DNA of 64,000 nucleotides, from contig JACKCG010000001.1 in the NCBI GenBank assembly GCA_020634135.1, positions 682,001-746,000 on the forward strand, written 5' to 3'. Source of the DNA: Anaerolineaceae bacterium (GTDB lineage: Bacteria; Chloroflexota; Anaerolineae; Aggregatilineales; Phototrophicaceae). The notes below the pieces were generated by a model. The model made no database searches. It was not told the DNA's origin and was given only the letters and a program-made list of their open reading frames with translations. Within the stretch, counting starts at the first letter, position 1. Every line of letters starts with the position of its first letter. Positions 45,640 through 52,078 of the stretch are shown piece after piece. The position numbers and the translations under genes were made by a program.

Positions 45640-46485
45640 ATGTACGGAAAAGGCATTGCTAAAGGCCTGTTCGTCACATTCAAACATTTTTTCACCACCT
45701 ACGTAGACGATATTCGCTACGCCGGGCGCAAATATCTGCACCAGGAGAACTTCGAAGTTCGCCAGGGGTTGCGGCCAAATGGCGGCGCGTACACCGTCAT
45801 GTACCCTGAAGAAAAAATTGCCGTCCCGGAACGTTTTCGATTCACTCCCTTTCTGGTCGTGGAAGATGCCGACCACCCGGAGCGTCCTGGTGAAGATTGG
45901 TGTACAAGCTGTGGTATCTGCGCAAAAGTCTGCCCGCCGCAGTGTATCTGGATTGTGCGCGGCACGAACCCCGAAACAGGCCGCCCAGTCCCCCAGCCGG
46001 ATGCGTTCTATATTGATACCGACATTTGCATGAATTGCGGTTTCTGTGCCGAGTTCTGCCCATTTGACGCGATCAAGATGGATCATGACTACGAAATGGC
46101 GAGTTATGATCGCACGACGGTGCATATTCATGACAAGAAACGCCTCTCTAAGCCGGTGAGCTACTGGAAGAACATCGCTCCGACCAGCGCCCTGGAAGAA
46201 GCAGTTAGTCGTGGGCAGTGGGAACACAACGACATCGCGAAGGCGATGAAGAAAGCCGGACAACCAACCACCGCGCCCACCATTGAAAATATGTGGCTCA
46301 AACCCGAACCATCGGCCAAAGCCGAAGCACCTGAGCCGGCAGCTCCCCAAGCGACTGCAAAAAAAGCAGCACCTTCTACCGATAAACCGGCAGAGACAAC
46401 AGCAACCAGTGGGGACAAAAAACCCAAATTCGACAAACAGGCCATGCTCGCCAAAATTCGCGAGAAGAAAGCCAACAAGGAATAA
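45640..46485 (+). CDS. nuoI: NADH-quinone oxidoreductase subunit I with long C-terminal extension
   Basis: 281 residues. The ferredoxin-like subunit with clusters N6a and N6b: C88-x2-C91-x2-C94-x3-C98-P and C130-x2-C133-x2-C136-x3-C140-P. The N-terminal amphipathic start (GLFVTFKHFFTTY) is normal for NuoI. After about residue 205 an Ala/Pro/Lys-rich linker leads to the tail KPKFDKQAMLAKIREKK, matching NuoB. Usual NuoI length is about 160-180 residues. The operon here ends at a GC hairpin; no further nuo gene follows. Confidence 0.93.
   Translation: MYGKGIAKGLFVTFKHFFTTYVDDIRYAGRKYLHQENFEVRQGLRPNGGAYTVMYPEEKIAVPERFRFTPFLVVEDADHPERPGEDWCTSCGICAKVCPPQCIWIVRGTNPETGRPVPQPDAFYIDTDICMNCGFCAEFCPFDAIKMDHDYEMASYDRTTVHIHDKKRLSKPVSYWKNIAPTSALEEAVSRGQWEHNDIAKAMKKAGQPTTAPTIENMWLKPEPSAKAEAPEPAAPQATAKKAAPSTDKPAETTATSGDKKPKFDKQAMLAKIREKKANKE
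46415..46482 (+). repeat. Shared C-terminal tail sequence, NuoI copy
   Basis: Encodes the second copy of the KPKFDKxAMxAKIRxKKANK peptide (see 43612-43677). Differences are limited to E/Q, M/L and A/E at the x positions and the last residue. Confidence 0.85.
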
Positions 46486-46497
46486 CAGACAGCGAGC

Positions 46498-46527
46498 AGG
46501 GGCGGCCAACACCGCCCCTCTTATATT
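46498..46527 (+). terminator. Terminator-like hairpin after nuoI
   Basis: Perfect 8-bp stem AGGGGCGG (46498-46505) / CCGCCCCT (46512-46519) with a 6-nt loop and the weak tail CTTATATT. Confidence 0.6.
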
Positions 46528-46562
46528 AGCATACGCGCTTTGAAACCCGGGAGGTGGCGATT

Positions 46563-47045
46563 ATGACTTCTGACCAGATACTCCGCGCACATCTGATTAC
46601 CCTGCTGCAAGGAAAAGGCGCTCACCTAACATTTGAGGATGCGCTGGCGAACTTCCCAATGGAACACATTAACACGCGCCCACTGAATGTCAGCTATACC
46701 CCCTGGCATCTGGTAGAACACCTGAATATTGCGCAGTGGGATATCCTCGAATACATCCGCAACCCAAAACATGTCTCTCCACAGTGGCCGGTTGGCTACT
46801 GGCCGTCTCCCGATGCCCTGGCCGATGCCGGAACATGGAAAAATACAGTCCAGGCATTCCGGGATGACCTACATGCACTTATTGAACTGGTCAAAAACCC
46901 GGCGACCGACCTGTACGCGCCGATTCCGCATGGCTATGACGGCCATACAATTCTGCGGGAAATCCTGTTAGTAGCCGATCACAATGCCTACCATATTGGC
47001 GAGTTCGCCATCCTCCGTCAGGTGATGAATAACTGGGCCTCATGA
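46563..47045 (+). CDS. DinB superfamily protein
   Basis: 160 residues from the ATG at 46563, 9 nt after GGGAGG; an in-frame GTG directly on that site is rejected. Four-helix DinB/YfiT fold with the metal-type His in WHLVEHLNIAQWDI and the pair in LLVADHNAYHIGEF. Family members are often metal-dependent thiol-using enzymes in stress responses; the substrate is unknown. A second DinB-like domain is fused to a HAD hydrolase at 39802. Confidence 0.88.
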   Translation: MTSDQILRAHLITLLQGKGAHLTFEDALANFPMEHINTRPLNVSYTPWHLVEHLNIAQWDILEYIRNPKHVSPQWPVGYWPSPDALADAGTWKNTVQAFRDDLHALIELVKNPATDLYAPIPHGYDGHTILREILLVADHNAYHIGEFAILRQVMNNWAS

Positions 47046-47090
47046 ACCAGAATGTGACCAAAGACCCTGCATAATTTTTCTTATCTGCGC

Positions 47091-47096
47091 TATAAT
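47091..47096 (+). promoter_or_regulatory. Candidate -10 element before mrp
   Basis: Perfect TATAAT 40 nt before the mrp ATG in a short AT-rich gap. No clear -35 at 16-18 nt spacing. Confidence 0.4.
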
Positions 47097-47135
47097 TATT
47101 TTTACTGTAGACAAAGATAAAACACGGGAGTATGA

Positions 47136-48188
47136 ATGAGTAATCAACAAGAACAGGTGATGGCTGCACTCAGCACCGTCATTGAACCAGAGCTGCACCG
47201 CGACATCGTGAGCCTGAATATGGTGCGCGATCTTGCGATTGAAGGCGACACAGCCCGTTTCACCATTGTCCTGACGACCCCGGCCTGCCCGCTCAAAGAT
47301 GTGTTTGTGCGGCTGTGTGATGAAGCTGTGATCGGCAAAGTTGATGGCATCGCCAGACTGGAGATTCGCTGGGATTCTCAGGTGCCGACTGATCGCAAAA
47401 TTCATGGCCTGCTTGACGTGCCAATGCGCAGCCTGATCGCTGTCGCCAGCGGCAAGGGTGGCGTCGGTAAAAGCACGGTCTCGACCAACCTTGCGGCTGC
47501 CCTGGCGGATGCCGGCGCACGGGTCGGCCTGATTGACGGCGACATTCTCAATCCCAACCTGCCGACCATGACCGGGCTGGGACATGGCCGACCGCCCGTC
47601 GTTGATGACAAAATGCAGCCGATGGAAGCCTATGGCTTCAAATTGATGAGTACCGGTTTCCTCACCACACCGGATAAGCCGATGATTCTGCGCGGCCCGA
47701 TGCTGCACAGCGCGATTCGCCAGATGTTCACCGATGTCAATTGGGGACAGCTTGACTACATGATCGTTGACCTGCCACCCGGCACGGGCGATGCGCCCCT
47801 TTCCCTGGCGCAATCCTTCCCGCTTACCGGGGCGATTATCGTCACGCAACCGCAGGATGTGGCTGTTTCCGACGCGCTTCGCAGCCTGGCGATGTTCGAG
47901 ACGCTGAATGTCCCCATCCTGGGTATCGTGGAAAATATGGCCGGTGATTTCTTTGGTGAAGGTGGTGGAGAGAAACTGGCAGCCGAACGCGGTGTTCCCT
48001 TCCTGGGACGCATCCCGCTGAATGCCGAGGTCCGCAAAGGCGGAGACTTCGGACGACCTATTGTTATCATAGAGCCGGAAAACCCCGCTGGTCAGGCCTT
48101 CCAGAAGCTGGCACAAACAGTGGCAGCGCGGATCAGTGTGATGACACTGCAAGCCGCTGATGTCATCCCGCTCAATATCATCGGCTAA
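47136..48188 (+). CDS. mrp: Mrp/ApbC-type P-loop Fe-S carrier ATPase
   Basis: 350 residues. Residues 1-80 are a MIP18/DUF59 domain (LSTVIEPELHRDIVSLNMVRDL; TTPACPLKD). The P-loop ATPase domain has VASGKGGVGKST near 106-116 and DGDILNPNLPTM. The usual C-x-x-C that bridges a labile cluster between two monomers, normally just after VENM, is missing: the sequence passes straight from VENMAGDFF to GEGGGEKLA. The family delivers Fe-S clusters; the eukaryotic relative Ind1 serves complex I, so nearness to nuo genes is suggestive. Ends at a strong hairpin. Confidence 0.93.
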   Translation: MSNQQEQVMAALSTVIEPELHRDIVSLNMVRDLAIEGDTARFTIVLTTPACPLKDVFVRLCDEAVIGKVDGIARLEIRWDSQVPTDRKIHGLLDVPMRSLIAVASGKGGVGKSTVSTNLAAALADAGARVGLIDGDILNPNLPTMTGLGHGRPPVVDDKMQPMEAYGFKLMSTGFLTTPDKPMILRGPMLHSAIRQMFTDVNWGQLDYMIVDLPPGTGDAPLSLAQSFPLTGAIIVTQPQDVAVSDALRSLAMFETLNVPILGIVENMAGDFFGEGGGEKLAAERGVPFLGRIPLNAEVRKGGDFGRPIVIIEPENPAGQAFQKLAQTVAARISVMTLQAADVIPLNIIG

Positions 48189-48211
48189 CTACAAGCAACT
48201 GAAGAGCGAAC

Positions 48212-48247
48212 AAAGAGGGGCAGTCTCACTAAGATTGCCCCTCTTTT
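48212..48247 (+). terminator. Rho-independent terminator after mrp
   Basis: Stem AAAGAGGGGCA (48212-48222) / TGCCCCTCTTT (48236-48246), 11 perfect pairs that can extend inward by four more. T-run on the plus strand and the mirrored A-rich arm suggest bidirectional use with the convergent 99-residue membrane gene. Confidence 0.8.
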
Positions 48248-48317
48248 GATTCACAATGGGAAAATCTATGCAAATTCAGTCAGGAGGTGTCTGCAAATCT
48301 ACTCTTTTCAGGAAGAC

Positions 48318-48617
48318 TCAGTCATCCAGCCCCAGCACTTGAATATCGTCGCTGCTGCCGACCGGGTTATAGCGGCCTATCAGCAGCCAAAACAGAAAAT
48401 TCAATACCAACGCGACCACAAATCCAAGTTGAACCTCAGTATGAAGTCCCCAGGATGCTGCGTAACGTTGAATCAGAATACCGATCACCAGCATGAACAG
48501 CGCGACAACCAGACGCCGCCGCTGTTCCGCCCGCTGCACCATCAGCATGATGACTGTAAAGCTCCCCGTCAATAAAACGAATGAACCCCAATCCATAAAT
48601 GCTATCTGCCTTTTCAT
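48318..48617 (-). CDS. Small three-TM membrane protein, unknown
   Basis: 99 residues with three membrane helices at about 9-27, 34-51 and 62-82 and a short polar C-terminus. No family recognised. Hydrophobicity pattern and its own convergent terminator make it likely to be real. Confidence 0.62.
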   Translation of the reverse strand: MKRQIAFMDWGSFVLLTGSFTVIMLMVQRAEQRRRLVVALFMLVIGILIQRYAASWGLHTEVQLGFVVALVLNFLFWLLIGRYNPVGSSDDIQVLGLDD

Positions 48618-48815
48618 ACCCGAAGTTTAGATTATTATACCGCCTTCCAGAAAGCAGTGAACAGATCATTCCCTCGATCTGTGCTTCGCGGTGGCATTTA
48701 TATACAAAATTCATTAAAATGAGTCAGGTTCTTCTATTTTCATCAGGCACGATTTTCCTGCACGCTTATTTGGAAAGTCGCTTCACCAGTTCACCTGTGT
48801 CAGGAGTGTAATGCC

Positions 48816-49148
48816 ATGCTTGACATTAACGTTTCTATCGAACAGCAAATCACCCTCGTCGAAGTGAGTGGCCGTATTGACAGTATGAATGCGCACCAGC
48901 TCGGCGAATCCCTATCCGGGGAAATAGACAACGGCCATATTCACCTGGTACTCGACCTTTCCAAAGTTGACTACATGAGCAGTGCCGGGCTGCGCGAAAT
49001 TGTATCCGCGCTTAAGAAAGTACAGGGGCAAGGTGATGTGCGCCTGGCACAACCTTCTCCTAGAGTCCGCGAAGTGCTCGAAATGGCTGGATTAGACAGC
49101 ATTTTTCGCATCTTCGCTACCCAGGCCGAAGCGCTGGGGAGTTACTAA
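48816..49148 (+). CDS. STAS-domain anti-sigma factor antagonist (RsbV/SpoIIAA-like)
   Basis: 110 residues. STAS fold with the phosphorylatable Ser in VDYMSSAGLREIVSAL (about residues 53-68). In partner-switching systems the unphosphorylated form binds the kinase/anti-sigma factor and frees the sigma factor. The anti-sigma-type kinase gene follows 42 nt downstream. No sigma factor and no PP2C phosphatase gene are in the window. Confidence 0.9.
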   Translation: MLDINVSIEQQITLVEVSGRIDSMNAHQLGESLSGEIDNGHIHLVLDLSKVDYMSSAGLREIVSALKKVQGQGDVRLAQPSPRVREVLEMAGLDSIFRIFATQAEALGSY

Positions 49149-49190
49149 ACGCCAGTTTCTGTTTTCCGCAGATGAGTGACCGGGAAGCGT

Positions 49191-49613
49191 ATGATGAGCC
49201 AAGAAACGCGAATAAGAATACCCGGCCTATTAGAGCAGATCGCGGTGGCCTGCGAGTTCGTTGGCAATGCTGCTCATCAAGCCGGGCTTGATGAACGCGC
49301 TGCTTATCATTGCCAGTTAGCGGTGGATGAGGCCTGTACGAATATCATTGAACATGGCTATCAGCTCAAGGGCGGAGACAAGGTGATTGATGTCATCTGT
49401 CAGGCAGATGCCCATGCCTTCACGATTATCCTCATGGATGACAGCCCCGCGTTCAACCCACTGCTCCGCCCATCACCCAATCCGGCTACGCCCCTGCATG
49501 AGCGGACAACCGGGGGATGGGGTATCTATTTCATTAAGCAATTGATGGATGAAGTCCGGTACGCATGGCGGGGACGCAACCAACTTATAATGGTCAAGCG
49601 CAGACGCATGTGA
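49191..49613 (+). CDS. RsbW/SpoIIAB-like serine kinase (HATPase)
   Basis: 140 residues from the ATG at 49191; an in-frame GTG at 49176 is the alternative. GHKL ATPase with the N-box CQLAVDEACTNIIEHGY, the G1-type DDSPAFNP and the G2-type RTTGGWGIYFIKQLMDEV. Expected to phosphorylate the STAS protein encoded just upstream and to hold an unknown target protein. Confidence 0.88.
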   Translation: MMSQETRIRIPGLLEQIAVACEFVGNAAHQAGLDERAAYHCQLAVDEACTNIIEHGYQLKGGDKVIDVICQADAHAFTIILMDDSPAFNPLLRPSPNPATPLHERTTGGWGIYFIKQLMDEVRYAWRGRNQLIMVKRRRM

Positions 49614-49662
49614 AAAGCGACGAGCTTACCTGCCCCATTATTACCGACGCTGCCGCTGCAAT

Positions 49663-51294
49663 CTACTGCGAACGCCAGCCATTGATATTGTTCAAATCGA
49701 GCAATTCGGGTGGTGGCAGAAAGTTGTCACACGCCTGAGCGGTCTCCGGCAGATCGGTGCGCGCTGCAACCAGGGGTGTCTCCGGGTTGAAGTAATTCCA
49801 CGCAGCCCGTGAAACGCCTTCCACCAGAGGCCACAGCCGGTTGAAGTCCTGAAACTCCGCCTGTTCCCAGAGATAAACAGCAATAACATAGTTGCGCCCG
49901 TTAGGGGGATAGACGATGCCGGCATCGCCCACCATATCGGATATCCAGCCATTCTTATGCGAAATCCGTACACCTTCCGGTATCCCACCCTGAAGAAGCC
50001 GCAGCAGATCATTGGCGCTCATGAGTTCCAACATCTGGCGACATTCAGTTTGGGTGAATTCGCCATCGGGATAGGCCGCCATCAGCCCGGACCCGTAGTT
50101 GGCGCAGTCATACATCATGGTGAACATCGTCCCCATGTCTTCGGCTGTGGTCTGATTATAAGGGTCGGCGCTGGTATTGAAGTTGGCATTCGGGCTGGTC
50201 TGCGGCGCTGGTATCGAACCGAACTGCTGCCCTTCAATTCCTAACACAAACGGCGCGGTGATATACGTGTTTTCCGCGCCAATATACTGCGTATTCTCCA
50301 CCATATCCTGGAGTCCGGCAAATATATCGCGCTGTCCCCCACTACGTTCGCCAATAATCTCCATCATAAGATTAGATGATGAGTTGTTACTGCACAGGAG
50401 CGAATTCGCCATTAAATAGGCTTCATCCTGTGGGACGGGGAACCATAAATGCCGGAAATAATCAATCAGAATCTCAACTTTCGCGGTGCTCGCTGCGGAA
50501 AAGGCGACATCGCCCAGAATATTGACTTCCTCACCAGTGGTCAAATCAATGATAAACACCGAACCCACCGAGGTTTGCCCATCATAAATGAAGCCCTGGG
50601 AATCGAGATAGGCAACAATCATTGCGCGTAGGGTTTCAATATTCCCGCCTTGCGCGACCGCCTCAGTAATGGGAAGCTCAACGACCCGATTATCCGGTCT
50701 GCGCAGCGCCGCATCCACCAATGGGATTGCGCTATCCACATCCAGAACATACCCACCAGAACCGGAACGTAATGTCAGGGTTTGCAGATCAAATTCCGCG
50801 TCACCAGCCGAACGGTTGTAACGAGCAGCAATATCGCGCAGATACTGTTCCAGCAGGTTCTGCTGATAGTCTGCCGAAAGCGGTATGTCTATCACCGCCG
50901 CTGCTTCTCGCCCGAGGAGATAGTTAATAAAGCGCAGCCAGAAGCTGGCTTCCACATCCCGCGTAGACCGGGCAGAAGCCAGCATCACCTCATTATTGCT
51001 GCGAAAACCGACAACCGAAGGGTCCAGTAGAATCGGATTCTCGCGATAGTACAATACTACAGGCTGGCTGTAGGCCTCATCCAGATAAGTCGTTGCTTCA
51101 CGTGGCAGCAGATTACCCACCCGCACCCCTGCCACCGACACATCTGCCGGGAGACGTTCCTGCTGCTGGCTAAATCCGACCAGTTCGATCACAAACATGG
51201 CGATTGCAGCCAGAAGCATCAGCACTGATAAGATCTGAATGATGGGCAACCGGCGACGCTTACGCTGCCGTGTCCCTAATCCGGTTACAGTCAT
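49663..51294 (-). CDS. Membrane-anchored class A beta-lactamase-like serine hydrolase
   Basis: 543 residues. Basic start and one membrane helix (about 19-40). Residues 55-190 resemble the PG_binding_4/VanW-associated repeat (VSVAGVRVGNLLPREATTYLDEAY; VLYYRENPILLDPSVVGF). Residues 225-520 are a class A serine-hydrolase fold with S-x-x-K in SAASTAKVEI, a second element LLCSNNSSSNLMMEI and KNG (SHKNGWISD) in place of KTG. It may be a D,D-peptidase-type or pseudo-enzyme of the cell wall rather than an antibiotic-resistance enzyme. Its ATG overlaps the Nudix stop (ATGA). Confidence 0.82.
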   Translation of the reverse strand: MTVTGLGTRQRKRRRLPIIQILSVLMLLAAIAMFVIELVGFSQQQERLPADVSVAGVRVGNLLPREATTYLDEAYSQPVVLYYRENPILLDPSVVGFRSNNEVMLASARSTRDVEASFWLRFINYLLGREAAAVIDIPLSADYQQNLLEQYLRDIAARYNRSAGDAEFDLQTLTLRSGSGGYVLDVDSAIPLVDAALRRPDNRVVELPITEAVAQGGNIETLRAMIVAYLDSQGFIYDGQTSVGSVFIIDLTTGEEVNILGDVAFSAASTAKVEILIDYFRHLWFPVPQDEAYLMANSLLCSNNSSSNLMMEIIGERSGGQRDIFAGLQDMVENTQYIGAENTYITAPFVLGIEGQQFGSIPAPQTSPNANFNTSADPYNQTTAEDMGTMFTMMYDCANYGSGLMAAYPDGEFTQTECRQMLELMSANDLLRLLQGGIPEGVRISHKNGWISDMVGDAGIVYPPNGRNYVIAVYLWEQAEFQDFNRLWPLVEGVSRAAWNYFNPETPLVAARTDLPETAQACDNFLPPPELLDLNNINGWRSQ

Positions 51295-51782
51295 CGCGTT
51301 GAGTCCGCCACAGGTATCATACTCAAAGCCTGCTGAACAGCCTTATAATGGAAATCATACAACCGGGGTAGTTGTGTAACGTCCTGCCACTTGTAACCCA
51401 ATAATTCACGGCTCACCGCTCCAATCGGGTTTTTGGGCGTACATAAGTACGCATAGTCCATGTGCGAACGTCCGGTGAGTTGCATCGCCACCAGCGGCCC
51501 GATCTCGACCTGCATCTCAAGCTCTTCCAATAATTCGCGAACCAGCGTTGTATCCGGGGTTTCGTTGTACCCTACCCACCCACCGGGTAATCCCCAGGGG
51601 TTATGTGGATGAAACACATGATGCACCAGAAGAACACGCCCCTGATTATCAAAAATCACCGCCACGACACCAGCGGAAAACTTGGCCTGCCGCCAGCGCC
51701 ACAAAAAGTAAGCCAAAGTAACCAACCATGGCATCCGGCGCAGTATCATAGCCAGGCGGTGCATCAATGGTCTGTCATTCAT
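51291..51782 (-). CDS. Nudix hydrolase
   Basis: 163 residues from the ATG at 51782; the frame is open for another 17 codons and the start is not certain because no clear ribosome site is seen at either. Nudix box GGWVGYNETPDTTLVRELLEELEM with G-x5-E-x7-RE-x-x-EE-x complete except that the last Gly is Met. LLVHHVFHPHNPWGLPGG precedes it. Substrate unknown. Coupled to the serine-hydrolase gene. Confidence 0.87.
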   Translation of the reverse strand: MNDRPLMHRLAMILRRMPWLVTLAYFLWRWRQAKFSAGVVAVIFDNQGRVLLVHHVFHPHNPWGLPGGWVGYNETPDTTLVRELLEELEMQVEIGPLVAMQLTGRSHMDYAYLCTPKNPIGAVSRELLGYKWQDVTQLPRLYDFHYKAVQQALSMIPVADSTR

Positions 51783-51833
51783 CACGATTCGCTGCAATTC
51801 ACTTATCCCAAAACCAATCGGTGCACTGCACAC

Positions 51834-52078
51834 TGTCGCTTAGTGTAACCAGCGAAGAGAGCAGCGTCAACGCTGAACGGCTTATGCTCGTTGTCAACTC
51901 TCATTTTTACAGTCCTCGATCAGCGCAAAATGCCGAATATGCTATACTATCCAATGAGCATGAATCGCAAGGTATTTGTATGGATCATCGGCATTTTCTA
52001 ATACTATACGCCGGAAACACATATTCGGTTCCGTCTTCAACTTCATTCGGCGTTCGAGTTTCGGTCAGGTGAAATGCT
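51834..52078. other. Divergent gap before the seven-TM kinase-like gene
   Basis: AT-richer gap of 245 nt. It holds the extended -10 at 51940-51948 and no other recognised element. Small open frames here have no ribosome site or conserved look. Confidence 0.4.
51940..51948 (+). promoter_or_regulatory. Extended -10 promoter of the signalling cluster
   Basis: TGC-TATACT with TG at 51940-51941 and hexamer 51943-51948, the same string as before dinG. The leader to the TTG start at 52079 would be about 125 nt. Confidence 0.45.

Noticed and set aside
45502..46512. 336-codon minus-strand open frame across nuoI
   Set aside because: Antisense to nuoI with its two 4Fe-4S motifs; the product has no recognisable domain.
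47040..48152. 370-codon minus-strand open frame across mrp
   Set aside because: Antisense to a full-length mrp; His- and Gln-rich shadow frame.
49663..51294. Antibiotic-resistance beta-lactamase
   Set aside because: The hydrolase is anchored, fused to a VanW-type repeat and has KNG instead of KTG, so a resistance label is not supported.
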